DNA of 49,542 nt from Myxococcales bacterium (GTDB taxonomy: Bacteria > Myxococcota_A > Polyangia > Polyangiales > Houyiibacteriaceae), in NCBI GenBank assembly GCA_019637115.1, contig JAHBWH010000046.1, positions 1-49,542 of the forward strand, given 5' to 3'. Below are positions 8,480-17,235 of the stretch, piece by piece (the stretch's first letter is position 1; each line of letters starts with the position of its first letter). The position numbers and the translations under genes were made by a program. The notes beneath the pieces are model-generated. The model was not told where the DNA came from. It searched no databases and was given only the letters and a program-made list of their open reading frames with translations.

Positions 8480-9601
8480 ATGCGTCGTCTCTCGGGTCTC
8501 GTGAGCCTCGCCTGGCTCGCGTGTGGTGGGGATCCCAGCGTGATCGACGCGGGCCCAGAGGACGCATCGACCTTCGACGGCGGCGTCGACGGGAGCGTCG
8601 ACGCAGGCCCCGCGGACGCTGGCGCGCCGTGGCTCTTCGACGCGAGCTTCGAGCGGCGCGACGTCGACGTCGTACACCCGCTCGACGACGAGCTCCGCCT
8701 GAACCACGTGCAGGCGAAGGGCACCCACAACAGCTACCACCGGCTGCCCCCACGCATCGACCTGCCCGATTGGCGCTACGAGCACTCGCCCCTCGACGTG
8801 CAGCTCGGCGAAGAGGGCGTGCGTAAATTCGAGCTCGACACCTGGTGGGATCGCCACGAGGAGCGGTGGCACGTCTACCACGTCGCGGTGGTGGACGCGG
8901 AGACCACCTGCCAGCGCTTCATCGAGTGCCTCGCGACGATCCGCGGGTGGTCCGACGCGAACCCGGGGCACCACCCGATCTTCGTGCAAGTCGAGACGAA
9001 GGATCCCTTCGACCCGGACGTCAGCCCCGCGCGGCTCGAAGCGCTCGACGACGACATCCGCGCGGTCTTCCCGGACGAGCTGCTCGTCACGCCCGCCATG
9101 GTCCAGGGCGACGACGATTCCTTGCACGAGGCGATCACGACGCGCGGCTGGCCGACGCTCGGCGAGACGCGCGGCCGCGTCCTCTTCTTCCTCAACTGCG
9201 GCCGCGCCGAGTGTGTCCACTACGCGACCGACGGCCTGCTCGCGCGCCCCGCCTTCCCCGACTCGCGTGACGGCGATCCGTGGGCCGCGGTCCGTGTCAT
9301 GAACGACCCCCGCGACCCCGCGATCCCAAGCGTGGTCGAGGCGGGCCTGCTGGTGCGCACGCGCGCGATCAGCATGCCATCGGCCCTCGAGCTCGGGGAG
9401 GACGCGCTGCGGGCCGAGCTCGACGCCGCGCTCGCGAGCGGGGCGCACATGATCAGCACGGACGTGCCGACCCCGCGCGACGACGTCGCGCTGCACTTCG
9501 AGATGCCGGGCGGCACGCCGTCCCGTTGCAACCCACGCACGGCCCCCGCCTCGTGCACCTCTGAGGCCATCGAGGACCCCGCGCGGCTCGCGGGCGATTG
9601 A
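8480..9601 (+). CDS. Lipoprotein, calcium-dependent PI-PLC-like phosphodiesterase
   Basis: The 373-residue product has a short lipoprotein signal (MRRLSGLVSLAWLAC, lipidated Cys15) and then an Asp/Gly/Ala linker of about 40 residues rich in DAG/DGG motifs. The catalytic TIM-barrel follows. AKGTHNSYH (about residues 80-88) carries the first catalytic His, FELDTWWD the metal-binding Glu/Asp, and the VYHVAVVD segment the second His; VQVETKD supplies a further metal ligand. This pattern fits the bacterial and fungal Ca2+-dependent phosphoinositide-specific phospholipase C-like group (SaPLC1-like). It should hydrolyse phosphodiester bonds, perhaps in lipids, at the cell surface. A GTG six bases upstream (8474) is an alternative start. 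It is divergent from the enoyl-CoA hydratase gene. Confidence 0.8.
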   Translation: MRRLSGLVSLAWLACGGDPSVIDAGPEDASTFDGGVDGSVDAGPADAGAPWLFDASFERRDVDVVHPLDDELRLNHVQAKGTHNSYHRLPPRIDLPDWRYEHSPLDVQLGEEGVRKFELDTWWDRHEERWHVYHVAVVDAETTCQRFIECLATIRGWSDANPGHHPIFVQVETKDPFDPDVSPARLEALDDDIRAVFPDELLVTPAMVQGDDDSLHEAITTRGWPTLGETRGRVLFFLNCGRAECVHYATDGLLARPAFPDSRDGDPWAAVRVMNDPRDPAIPSVVEAGLLVRTRAISMPSALELGEDALRAELDAALASGAHMISTDVPTPRDDVALHFEMPGGTPSRCNPRTAPASCTSEAIEDPARLAGD

Positions 9602-9723
9602 CCCACGCTCGAGCGCGGTGAGCGTGTCGGGCGCGTCCAGGCGTCGCGAGCGCGCCGCGCGAGCTCGACCCGCACCTCGAGTCGCAGGTGTTTCGAGGGC
9701 CCGTGGCTGCTAACGTCGTCGGA

Positions 9724-11193
9724 GTGACGGCGCTCCGGCTCGTGATCCTCTTCACGTTCGCGTGCGAGCCCAACACGCTCGGATCCCTGCGTGGCCGCGA
9801 CGCCGGCCCGATCAACCCTTACGCCGACGGCAGCTTCGTGCCGCCGCTGGCGCCCGTCGAGGGCGCGCCGGAGGGCTTCGGTCTCGCCGCCGACGTCGAG
9901 ATCCTCGGCGCGGAGGCCTATCAAGCGGTCCGCGTGCCCCTCATCCAAGGTGGACGCCCGCTCGAGACGCGCCTGCCGCTCTTCGAGCGCAAGGATCTGC
10001 TGCTGCGTGTCTTCGCGGCCCCGACCGAGCGACCGGGTCGCCGCGCGGTGGCCGTCGTTCGGGTCGAGGGCGCGGGCGACCCGACGCTCGTCCGCTCCTC
10101 GGAGGTCGCGCTCGAGCGCCCGACGTCCGCGCTCGACGTCGTGCTGCCCGGGTCGGCGCTCGCTCCAGGCGCGGCGATCTCCGTCGCGCTCGTCGAGTTT
10201 GGCGGCCCCGGCGGCCCCGGCGCCCGTCTCCCGGCCCGCGAGGGTGAGACCTTCGAGCTCCCGCTCGTCCCAGGCGGGCGGCTCGAGCTGGTGGTGGTGC
10301 CCGTGGAGCACACGGCGGAGGGCGTCCGGCGGGTGCCCGTGACAGACGCCGCCGCCCTCGACGCGCTCGCGGCGGAGCTCCGCGCGCTCTGGCCCGTGGG
10401 CGAGGTCGCCATCCGCGTCCGCGCGCCGATGACCTGGACCGAGCCCCTGCCGCGGACCAACCCCGGCGCGTGGAGCGCGCTGCTCGACGCCGTCACTGCC
10501 CTGCGCACGTCCGACGGCCAGCCGGGCGAGTACTACCTGGCGCTGGTCAACCCTGGCGAGAGCTACGAGGAATATTGTGGCCTCGCGTGCGTCGCGGGGA
10601 TCGCTCCGGTCAACGAAGAGAACCTCGCGAGCATGCGGGTCGCCGTCGCGGTCGGCTTCGGAGACGCGCCGTCGCTCACCACCGCGATCCACGAGCTCGG
10701 GCACGCGCACGGCCGCGGGCACGCGCCGTGTGGCGTCACGACCCAGCTCGACACGTCGTTCCCGCACCCGGACGGCCACATCGGCGACTGGGGGTGGGAC
10801 CCGCGTACGCGTCGGCTGGTCGAGCCGTCGGTAGGCGACTTCATGGGCTATTGCGAGCCCACCTGGATCTCGGCGCACAACTACCTCCAGCTCCACCAGC
10901 GGCTGTCGACGACGGCGACCGCGCTCTCGTCTCGGCTCGCCGCCCACCACGTCTTCTCGCTCGCCCCCTTCCGCGCGCCCCGATGGGTCGCGAGGACCGA
11001 CGAAGCGCTCGCAGACGAAGGGCCCGTCGTCATGCTTCGCGTCCGGGATCCACGTGGGCGGTCGCTCGGCTGGGTCGGCGGGCGACGGATCCACCTCTCG
11101 GCCCTCGGTCTCGAGCGGATCGTGGTGCCCGAGGTCGAGGGTGTGGGGTGGTACGAGCTCCCCGCGGGTGGAAGCCTCGTGCCTGAGCCGTGA
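9724..11193 (+). CDS. Lipoprotein metallopeptidase with HExxHxxGxxH zinc motif
   Basis: The 489-residue protein starts best at the GTG at 9724, giving MTALRLVILFTFAC with lipidated Cys14. The N-terminal half (about 40-260) looks beta-rich and carries no motif I recognise. The catalytic part has HELGHAHGRGHAPC at about 323-336, matching HExxHxxGxxH, and a downstream DFMGYC that can serve as the Met-turn; together these identify a metzincin-like fold. The separation and the GxxHAxC context resemble the M66 (StcE/ToxR-regulated lipoprotein) group, but that placement is inference. Paired cysteines around the active site suggest a secreted, disulphide-stabilised enzyme. It belongs to the run of exported hydrolases between 8.5 and 16.6 kb. 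Confidence 0.82.
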   Translation: MTALRLVILFTFACEPNTLGSLRGRDAGPINPYADGSFVPPLAPVEGAPEGFGLAADVEILGAEAYQAVRVPLIQGGRPLETRLPLFERKDLLLRVFAAPTERPGRRAVAVVRVEGAGDPTLVRSSEVALERPTSALDVVLPGSALAPGAAISVALVEFGGPGGPGARLPAREGETFELPLVPGGRLELVVVPVEHTAEGVRRVPVTDAAALDALAAELRALWPVGEVAIRVRAPMTWTEPLPRTNPGAWSALLDAVTALRTSDGQPGEYYLALVNPGESYEEYCGLACVAGIAPVNEENLASMRVAVAVGFGDAPSLTTAIHELGHAHGRGHAPCGVTTQLDTSFPHPDGHIGDWGWDPRTRRLVEPSVGDFMGYCEPTWISAHNYLQLHQRLSTTATALSSRLAAHHVFSLAPFRAPRWVARTDEALADEGPVVMLRVRDPRGRSLGWVGGRRIHLSALGLERIVVPEVEGVGWYELPAGGSLVPEP

Positions 11194-11208
11194 CCCCCTT
11201 TCGGGGTC
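11192..11208. terminator. Short hairpin at the stop codon
   Basis: GACCCC and GGGGTC pair around the loop CTTTC. The hairpin starts inside the stop codon of the metallopeptidase gene. There is no U-run, so it is a weak terminator candidate. Confidence 0.35.
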
Positions 11209-11574
11209 GTGTGCGTCGTGATGTCGCGGCTACGGTCCTCGAGCTCGTCTGGCCGCTTCTTCCTCCGTGTACGTGCTCGCGGGTCGCCACGACGCTGAGA
11301 TCATTCGTTTCTGTGGCCGGCGGGGCCGACCGTCTCCAGCGTGCGACCATGCGCCGAGCTGCTGCGGACCGTCGTCCACAGTATGCCTAATCGACCAGTT
11401 CCTGGTCAGTGTCCCCGCCTTGCACGGCGAATCGGTGCGGACTCGACGACGCGGCGTCGCAGCTCGACGCACAACACGGCGTAAACACGAAAGAAAACCA
11501 CGTTCACTTTGCTGGCACGCGGCTCGCAAAGGGTCCCTCTGAACGCGGGAGCGTGGTGCGAAGAGGAGGACGGA
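11209..11574. other. Intergenic region before the NlpC/P60 gene
   Basis: I see no convincing gene. The part from about 11370 to 11520 is noticeably richer in A/T than its surroundings and probably holds the promoter of the gene at 11575. A GAGGAGG ribosome-binding sequence ends eight bases before that gene's ATG. Confidence 0.4.
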
Positions 11575-12498
11575 ATGGCGAAGGCACGAGACACCCACTG
11601 GCTGCTCATCATCGCGGCGCTCGGCGCGTGGGGCTGCACCGTCGACCTCGCAGGCGGCGCGGGCGGGTCGGGAGACGTGGGTGACGATCTCTTCGACAAC
11701 GAAGCCCTCGAAGGGGTGGACGAGGACGAGTTCCTCGCGGGCGTGGACGAGGCCTTCGCGATCCGCGGCAGCGTACCGAACGGCTCGACGCTCCGGACCA
11801 CCGCGAACCTGAACCTCCGCAGCGGCGCGTCGACGGGCCACCGGGTCCTCCTCACGATGCCGCGCGGCTCGACCGTCACCGTCGTGAACGGCAACCCCTC
11901 GAACGGCGTCTGGTACAACGTGCGCTTCGGCTCGACGAGCGGCTGGGCCCACGGTGGCTACATGGACCGGGTCAGCACCGGCGGGGGCAGCGGCAGCACC
12001 GGCGGCGTGAGCGGCACCGGCCGCGCCCGCGCGATGTCGGTCGCGCGCAGCGGCGTGGGCTTCTCCTACTGGTGGGGCGGCGGCGCGTGGGATCCGAACG
12101 GCGCGACCTCGTCGAACCGCGGCTCGTGCTCGGGCAGCTGCCCGAACTGCCGGCACTCGGGCCAGTACGGCGCGGACTGCTCGGGCTACGCGGCGAAGGT
12201 CTGGGCGGTGCCCAGCTCGAACACTGACATCCGCCGCAACACGCACCCCTACAGCACGGCGGACTTCATCAGCACGAACAGCCGCTACCCCTGGCGTCGC
12301 GTGAACCGCAGCAACGTCGTCCAGGGCGACGCGCTCGTCTACCGCTCCGGCGGCGCCGGCCACATCGTCATCTACGACTCCGGCTCGGCGTGGGGTCAGA
12401 TGTGGATGTACGAGGCGCGCGGCTGCAGCACGGGCATCGTCCGCAACCTCCGCTCGCTCGGCAGCCAGTACGTCGCGATCCGTCGCTCCGGCTGGTGA
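11575..12498 (+). CDS. Lipoprotein with SH3b and NlpC/P60-like peptidase domains
   Basis: The ATG at 11575 follows a strong GAGGAGG site. The 307-residue product has a lipoprotein signal ending ALGAWGC (Cys21), an acidic linker (residues 35-65), a bacterial SH3 domain (about 75-137, with NLNLRSGAS and GWAHGGYMD), a Gly/Ser linker, and a C-terminal cysteine-peptidase domain (about 155-307). GADCSGYAA carries the likely catalytic Cys202 and GHIVIYDS the catalytic His263. This order is typical of cell-wall endopeptidases or amidases that use the SH3 domain to bind peptidoglycan. An inserted Cys-rich loop (CSGSCPNC) before the catalytic Cys is unusual and could be disulphide-bonded. Possible roles are self wall remodelling or lysis of prey; the sequence cannot distinguish these. 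Confidence 0.88.
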   Translation: MAKARDTHWLLIIAALGAWGCTVDLAGGAGGSGDVGDDLFDNEALEGVDEDEFLAGVDEAFAIRGSVPNGSTLRTTANLNLRSGASTGHRVLLTMPRGSTVTVVNGNPSNGVWYNVRFGSTSGWAHGGYMDRVSTGGGSGSTGGVSGTGRARAMSVARSGVGFSYWWGGGAWDPNGATSSNRGSCSGSCPNCRHSGQYGADCSGYAAKVWAVPSSNTDIRRNTHPYSTADFISTNSRYPWRRVNRSNVVQGDALVYRSGGAGHIVIYDSGSAWGQMWMYEARGCSTGIVRNLRSLGSQYVAIRRSGW

Positions 12499-12516
12499 GC
12501 GCCCGATCCTGAGCTC

Positions 12517-12544
12517 GCAGCCCGTCGACCCGTCGGCGGGCTGC
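12517..12544. terminator. Probable terminator hairpin
   Basis: GCAGCCCG pairs with CGGGCTGC, and inside this stem CGAC pairs with GTCG, giving a long GC-rich hairpin 18 bases after the NlpC/P60 gene stop. No U-run follows, as is common in this composition. Confidence 0.55.
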
Positions 12545-12665
12545 GCTGCGTTCGGGCGCTGCAGCGCGTCGACTACCCGCGCGCGCCGACGTTCGTGAAG
12601 GACCAGCGCGCGTCGACGGCAGCGAAGCTATGCTCGCGCGGCGACCCCCTCTCGAAGGCACGACC

Positions 12666-13796
12666 ATGTCTCCCCGAAAGCTGCTCCCCCTCGCCCTGAT
12701 CGCCATCGTCGTCGGAGTCGGCGTCGCGATCTGGCTCCTCCGCGATCCGCGAGAGCCTGATGCACGGCTCGAAGTCGACCCTCACGGTGGCCGGCTGACG
12801 GATTCGGCGGGCGCTCCGCGACCGGGCCGTGAGCACCAGACCGAAGACGAAGCCTCCGAAGGCGACGACGAGCAGCCGCGCCCCGCGGACATCGAGCGGC
12901 GCGCCGGGGATGTGTTCGCGCGCTTCGACTGGGGCAGCGGGCCCGACCAGCTCGGACGCGATCGCCCCCAAGAGGCCAACCCCGAGGCCCCCATGAGCTT
13001 CGCCGCAGGACCCGATGGTCGCGTCTGGGTGCTCGACCAGGTCAACGGCCGCCTCGTCCGCCTCGGCCCCGACGGCGAGGTCTTGGGCACCACCCGCCTC
13101 GACCAGGTCGCGCCGCAGGACGTCGCGGTCGGCGACGACGGCACCGTCGCGGTGCTCGACCGGCTCGCGGACCGGAACGTCACCGTGCTCTCGCCCGACG
13201 GTGAGGTGGTCGGGACGATCCCCCTCGAGGGCGATCTCATCCCGGAGACGGGCGGCGTGACCGCCGTGATCATCGACGGAGACGACGTCTACGCCGAGCG
13301 CGAGCACGGCCCCCTCGTGCACATCGGCGACGTCCAGGGCCGCCCCGCCACCGCGCGCCACGAGGTGCCCGGCCGCCCGAGCCGCGACCAACAACTCTAC
13401 CTGCTGGCGGCGCTCGTCGACCCCGTCGCCGGTCGCTTCATCGTCAACGCGATCGAGCGCGAGACGGGGCGCCACCGCTTCACGAGGCAGCTCCAGGCCG
13501 TCGCGATGATCCGAGAGATCCTCCTGCTCGACACCGACGGCCAAGGCGTCATCTACGTCGCCATCGCGGGCGCCCCGGCCCCGGACCACCCCGAGTACGA
13601 GGAGGTCCACCTTGTCTGCCTCGCCGCGGCGGACGGCGCGACCATCGGCACCGCCATCCTCCCTGGGAACATGGGCGCCGAGGAGACGATGCGGCAGATC
13701 GCGGTCCTCCCGGGCGGTGGCGTCCTCTACGGCATCCGCACCGAGGCCGGGATGGCCTTCGAGCGCTTCGACTGCCGCGGCGGGATGGCACAGTAG
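12666..13796 (+). CDS. Membrane-anchored beta-propeller-like protein
   Basis: The 376-residue protein starts at ATG 12666 and begins with one transmembrane or signal-anchor segment (residues 5-25, LLPLALIAIVVGVGVAIWLL). A charged, Glu/Asp/Pro-rich stretch (about 35-90) leads to a region with repeated blade motifs such as AAGPDGRVWVLD, RLGPDGEVLG, AVGDDGTVAVLD and LSPDGEVVG. These are typical of NHL/SMP-30-like six-bladed propellers. No catalytic motif is seen, so it may be a scaffold or ligand-binding protein on the periplasmic face. It is convergent with the protease-lipoprotein gene, 97 bases away. The specific function is unknown. Confidence 0.75.
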   Translation: MSPRKLLPLALIAIVVGVGVAIWLLRDPREPDARLEVDPHGGRLTDSAGAPRPGREHQTEDEASEGDDEQPRPADIERRAGDVFARFDWGSGPDQLGRDRPQEANPEAPMSFAAGPDGRVWVLDQVNGRLVRLGPDGEVLGTTRLDQVAPQDVAVGDDGTVAVLDRLADRNVTVLSPDGEVVGTIPLEGDLIPETGGVTAVIIDGDDVYAEREHGPLVHIGDVQGRPATARHEVPGRPSRDQQLYLLAALVDPVAGRFIVNAIERETGRHRFTRQLQAVAMIREILLLDTDGQGVIYVAIAGAPAPDHPEYEEVHLVCLAAADGATIGTAILPGNMGAEETMRQIAVLPGGGVLYGIRTEAGMAFERFDCRGGMAQ

Positions 13797-13893
13797 GGTC
13801 GTCGTCGCCGAGCGCACCGCGCGCGAGCAGCGATTGGCGAGGTCGCCGCGCCTTCGCCAAGCGCACATGAGCAGCGAGATGGCCCTCGCGAGC

Positions 13894-15141
13894 TCACTCG
13901 CACGAGCGCGCGTCGCGCAGATCCGTGCACTCGGATGGGATCGTGCTGCAGAACGCGCCGTTCACGCAACGCCCGCACGACGCGCTCCATGCACAGCGCG
14001 CGTCGCCCCGAGCGCATGCGGTCTGCGTGGCGAAGCCACCGCACTCGACGCAGCTCGAGAGCCTCGACTGCCACTCCGTCTCGCAGGTGGCCATCTGCGA
14101 GCTCGCGATGCAGCCGGTGCCCGGACACCACCCGCAGGCTCGAAACGCCGGGTCGTCTCCGTTGCACTCGGAGCAAGTCGTGGCCGCTCCGCACGGGTCG
14201 GGCACGCACATGTGCATCCCATCGTTTTTGAACGCGCCGCCCGGCCCCGTCGCGACGATGGCGCGCCGCTCGTCCTCGAAGTAGCCGCGCACCCAGTTCA
14301 CCCGGACGCCGAACGACAGGTGATCCATCGTGCCGTCGGCGTCGACGTCGACGTCAGGCTCGAGGAGCGGACCCAGCATCGCGTTCGCACGCACCTCCGC
14401 CGCCGTGACGCGGCCGTCACCGTCGGCGTCGAGCACCATGATCCGCGGGTCGCCCTGGAAGCCAGCGAGGATCTGCGTCAGCACACCGTCGACCTCGGCG
14501 ACCGCGAGGAGCCCGCCGAGGTTCATCGTTGCGCGGAGGCTCGGCATCTCGCCGGCGGCTCGAACGCGCACGAGCGGAAGCTCGACCGCGTCACCACCCG
14601 AGAGCGGGAAGCGAACCCGCGCCGCGTCGGTGTCTCCCCGGAAGCGCACGTTCGGAGGTTCGTATCGGCCGCGGAGGTCGGCGAACGCACCGTCCGCCGT
14701 CGGCTGGTAGAGCCCCTCGCCGCTCGGATCGGGCGGTGTGCCCGGCTGCCCTCGGTAGACGCGGAGCGACGCGGCGCCGTCCTCTGCGAGGCCAAGGCGT
14801 CCGAGCAGGACGAAATCTCCCTCGAGCATCGTCTCGTAGATCATGCGGTTGAGGTCGACCCCGACGTCGGCGAGCGCGCTCGAGAGGGCGCCGAAGGCGT
14901 TGTCGACCTCCCCGTCGCCGTCCAGATCGACGCCGACGTCCCCGGAGCGTGCGCGTGTCAGGATGGAGCTGGCGACGTATCGATGTACGTGGCGGGCGTC
15001 GAAGTCGTCGGGCTCCACCTCGGCTCCGGCGTCGACGCGTGGCGCTTCGCGGCCGGCGTCGGGCGTGCCGGAGGGCCCCCCATCGCTCGAGCACGCCGCG
15101 ACGAACGACACGAGCGCCAGCACCCCAGTTCGCCACGCCAA
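13894..15141 (-). other. Possible separate translation unit: Cys-rich lipoprotein half of the fused ORF
   Basis: Within the 904-codon frame, GGGAGG lies nine bases before a TTG at 15141. Starting there gives LAWRTGVLALVSFVAAC, an ideal lipoprotein signal. The resulting 415-residue protein has two DxDGDG-type calcium loops and about twenty cysteines near the C-terminus in PSI/EGF-like spacing (CSECNGDDP, CGWCPGTGC, CSTIPSEC). Whether it is made independently, by cleavage of the fusion, or both, cannot be told from sequence. Confidence 0.5.
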
Positions 15142-16608
15142 GCCGCTCGACCTCCCGTGAACGGGGCTCGCCACCGAGCCGCGGGCGTCGCGACGCCACC
15201 CGACGATGACGAGGACGACGAAGACCGCGCCCCAAGGACTGCCGCCCGAGGCGTCGCAGCCACCGCGCCCCCCGCCGGGGCTGCTCGGCGCGGGGCTCGG
15301 CACGTAGGGGACGGGCGTGGTCGCCGGTGCGTTGCCGCAGAGGGAGTGGACACGGCCGTCGGCGCAGAGCCCGTCCAACGCGTACGCCGCGGACACGTGA
15401 AACGACGCCGTGCTCCGACCCGGTGGCACGAGATCTTCGAACAAACAACGCGACGTCTCTTCGCGGCAATACCCGTGCGGGGTTCCGGCGATCTGCTGCA
15501 TCACGCACGAGGTCCCGAGTCCAGCGACCAAGATGCCGACGAACGCATGGCCCCCGCCCTGTCGCGCGAAGGTACCTCCGCCGGAGTTTCCGCCGAGCAC
15601 GTCCGCGTGCGAGATGAAGAAGTCCCGCGCGAAGCCAGGCATGTCTCGGATGCTCTGGGAGATGTGCCGTGGGTTGTTGATCCCCCCGAGGAAGCCCGAA
15701 TTGTCACTGACGGTCATGATCTCGTCGTCGCTGATCTTCACCGGCAAACCGGCGCCATGGCCGATCGCCCAGATCGGTCGCCCATGCTGCGGCGCGCTGC
15801 GGTCGACGGGCACGGGCGCGTGGGGCTCGCTCACGGGGGAGGGGGTGGTGCCGCGACGCTCGCGCTTGATCGTGAACACGACGTAGTCGTCGCGCACGTC
15901 ATCGACGCAAGTGCTCTCGCAGCGGTTGACCATCCCCGAGGTGTCGCAGACCCCCTGCGCCCCACACCAAGCGTCCTCGTTGCAACGGCAAAAACCCGTG
16001 GTTCCCGAGGTGTCGCAGTCTGCGCCCGGCCCGCAATCCCCGTCGTCCACGCAAGTCGTCAGGCGCGGGCGGGGGCAGCTCGGCGCGACGCCGGCGAGGA
16101 TCTCGTGGCAGTAGTAGACGTCGCGGTCGTGGAGCACCTCGGCTCGTCGGCCTTCTGCCTCCATCCGGAAGTTGAAGACGACGGCGGTTCCGTCGCAAGG
16201 GAGATCTCCATCGAGGACGGCTTGGTCGAAGCAATGCCCCGCCGAGATCACCGTGTCACCGTCGACGAGCGTGCCACTGCAGAAGGGGACGACCTCCTCG
16301 CATTCGTACGGTTGGCCGGGGCACAGGCCTCGGTCGATACGGAAGACGCTCTGGAAGCGCGCTGCGCTCGAACCGGGCACGGGCGAAACCTCACCCGACC
16401 GGACCAGCGCCACCGTAGAGCGCTGCGCGAGCTGCTGCAGGTCCGGCGGCGCTTCGTACCAGTTCAGGCGGTCGTCGGTCCCGATGATCGCCGGTTGAGA
16501 CATGCTGCCGATCTCGTCCGCTCGGGTCTCACTTGGCGCCCACGACGCGGCTGTCGACATCGCGGCCAACAGCGCGAACCCGAACGTCACTCGTCGCTTG
16601 TCGTCCAT
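13894..16608 (-). CDS. Trypsin-like protease with MYXO-CTERM-like tail, in-frame fused to a Cys-rich lipoprotein
   Basis: One uninterrupted frame of 904 residues appears to hold two proteins. Residues 1-475: signal peptide, then a chymotrypsin-fold serine protease with VISAGHC (His125), DYVVFTI (Asp241) and GGNSGGG (Ser342). Inserted Cys-rich EGF-like segments (CVDDGDCGPGADC, CRCNEDAWC) sit between the His and Asp. It then runs through a Pro/Ser linker to GGCDASGG, a hydrophobic segment (458-470) and WRRDARG, which is the layout of a MYXO-CTERM sorting signal. Residues 490-904: a complete lipoprotein signal ending SFVAAC, DAG-rich linker, calcium-binding-like DLDGDGEVD and DADGDGRVT motifs, and a Cys-rich C-terminus. 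No stop exists in any frame near the junction and third positions stay GC-rich, so the fusion looks genuine rather than a sequencing slip. An internal TTG at 15141 after GGGAGG could also start the second protein separately. Confidence 0.85.
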   Translation of the reverse strand: MDDKRRVTFGFALLAAMSTAASWAPSETRADEIGSMSQPAIIGTDDRLNWYEAPPDLQQLAQRSTVALVRSGEVSPVPGSSAARFQSVFRIDRGLCPGQPYECEEVVPFCSGTLVDGDTVISAGHCFDQAVLDGDLPCDGTAVVFNFRMEAEGRRAEVLHDRDVYYCHEILAGVAPSCPRPRLTTCVDDGDCGPGADCDTSGTTGFCRCNEDAWCGAQGVCDTSGMVNRCESTCVDDVRDDYVVFTIKRERRGTTPSPVSEPHAPVPVDRSAPQHGRPIWAIGHGAGLPVKISDDEIMTVSDNSGFLGGINNPRHISQSIRDMPGFARDFFISHADVLGGNSGGGTFARQGGGHAFVGILVAGLGTSCVMQQIAGTPHGYCREETSRCLFEDLVPPGRSTASFHVSAAYALDGLCADGRVHSLCGNAPATTPVPYVPSPAPSSPGGGRGGCDASGGSPWGAVFVVLVIVGWRRDARGSVASPVHGRSSGLAWRTGVLALVSFVAACSSDGGPSGTPDAGREAPRVDAGAEVEPDDFDARHVHRYVASSILTRARSGDVGVDLDGDGEVDNAFGALSSALADVGVDLNRMIYETMLEGDFVLLGRLGLAEDGAASLRVYRGQPGTPPDPSGEGLYQPTADGAFADLRGRYEPPNVRFRGDTDAARVRFPLSGGDAVELPLVRVRAAGEMPSLRATMNLGGLLAVAEVDGVLTQILAGFQGDPRIMVLDADGDGRVTAAEVRANAMLGPLLEPDVDVDADGTMDHLSFGVRVNWVRGYFEDERRAIVATGPGGAFKNDGMHMCVPDPCGAATTCSECNGDDPAFRACGWCPGTGCIASSQMATCETEWQSRLSSCVECGGFATQTACARGDARCAWSASCGRCVNGAFCSTIPSECTDLRDARSCE
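15973..16007. repeat. 35-bp segment of the protease gene also found at 20326
   Basis: These 35 bases, which encode part of the Cys-rich insert of the serine protease, occur exactly at 20326-20360 between two other repeat segments. The second copy is outside any protease gene, so it is best read as a relic of a duplicated protease region. Confidence 0.85.
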
Positions 16609-16877
16609 CGATCGCTCCCTGCCGCGCAGAGGTCCCCAGCGCAGGTGCTGCTGGCGGCTGCCGTCGGGGCCTCGCTCGAGGCGCCGCGCGCGAGCAACGA
16701 GCGCTGGGGTGTCGAAGCAACGGCCACCTCACCGACTCTGTCGATCGTGGACCATGACGCGACGACAAACCGCGCTACGCGCCTATTTTTCAGCCGTGTC
16801 AGCGCTCCGATCCGCCAACATGTACAAGGTTGTCCAAGGTTGCCGCTCACCGCCGAGAGGACCCTCGGGTCGAGCCC

Positions 16878-17061
16878 GGTCCGCGTCGGCCGGCACTTCT
16901 GGCGGGTGATCGAGCAGCGCCCGCACGTTCAGGCTCGCCTCGTGATCGCGCGCCTCCGAGCTCGCGCGCGCCCTCCCAGAAGCCGCGCGCGCTCCGATTG
17001 CTCGCCGCGTGCGCCCGCGTCGCAAAGAACGTTCGTCAGGGCCCGGAGCGATCGAGCTCGT
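16878..17061. repeat. Direct repeat R1, copy A
   Basis: This 184-bp segment matches 20360-20540 with five substitutions and one 3-base indel, all in the first 50 bases; the rest is identical. It lies in the intergenic region downstream of the DUF6940-like gene. It contains no obvious gene or hairpin pair typical of a transposon. Confidence 0.9.
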
Positions 17062-17174
17062 GATCGCGCGCGTGCCAGAAGGCCGCGGGTTCCGACCGCT
17101 CGGGCCGCGCCCGTGTCGCGCAGCCGTTCGTCAGGGCCTGGAGCGAGCCGGGAGCGGTCGTTCTCTTCGTAACC

Positions 17175-17204
17175 TTCGACGTCGAACGAGCCTTCGATGC
17201 CGAA
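17175..17204. repeat. Paired TTCGACGTCGAA-type palindromes, second copy
   Basis: TTCGACGTCGAA is followed 18 bases on by the degenerate TTCGATGCCGAA. The flanks match the copy at 20548-20577. It lies about 30 bases beyond the stop of the DUF6940-like gene. Confidence 0.7.
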
Positions 17205-17235
17205 AGCCGAGAAGTCGATGGACATCGCTTTCGAC

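Larger units (their letters stand above)
16609..17235. other. Long intergenic region with repeat copy A
   Basis: No convincing gene is present in these 627 bases. They include a less GC-rich stretch around 16790-16850 (a likely promoter for the protease gene), the direct repeat copy at 16878-17061, a degenerate second copy of its end (about 17110-17160) and the pair of TTCGACGTCGAA-type palindromes at 17175-17204. Confidence 0.6.

Noticed and set aside
9220-11094. A minus-strand open frame opposite the metallopeptidase gene
   Set aside because: The plus strand has a signal peptide, a zinc motif and a Met-turn. The minus frame has no motif and a composition typical of a shadow.
13612-17172. 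A plus-strand open frame of about 1190 codons across 13612-17172
   Set aside because: It runs opposite the protease-lipoprotein gene, which has catalytic residues and two export signals. The long plus frame is an effect of high GC.
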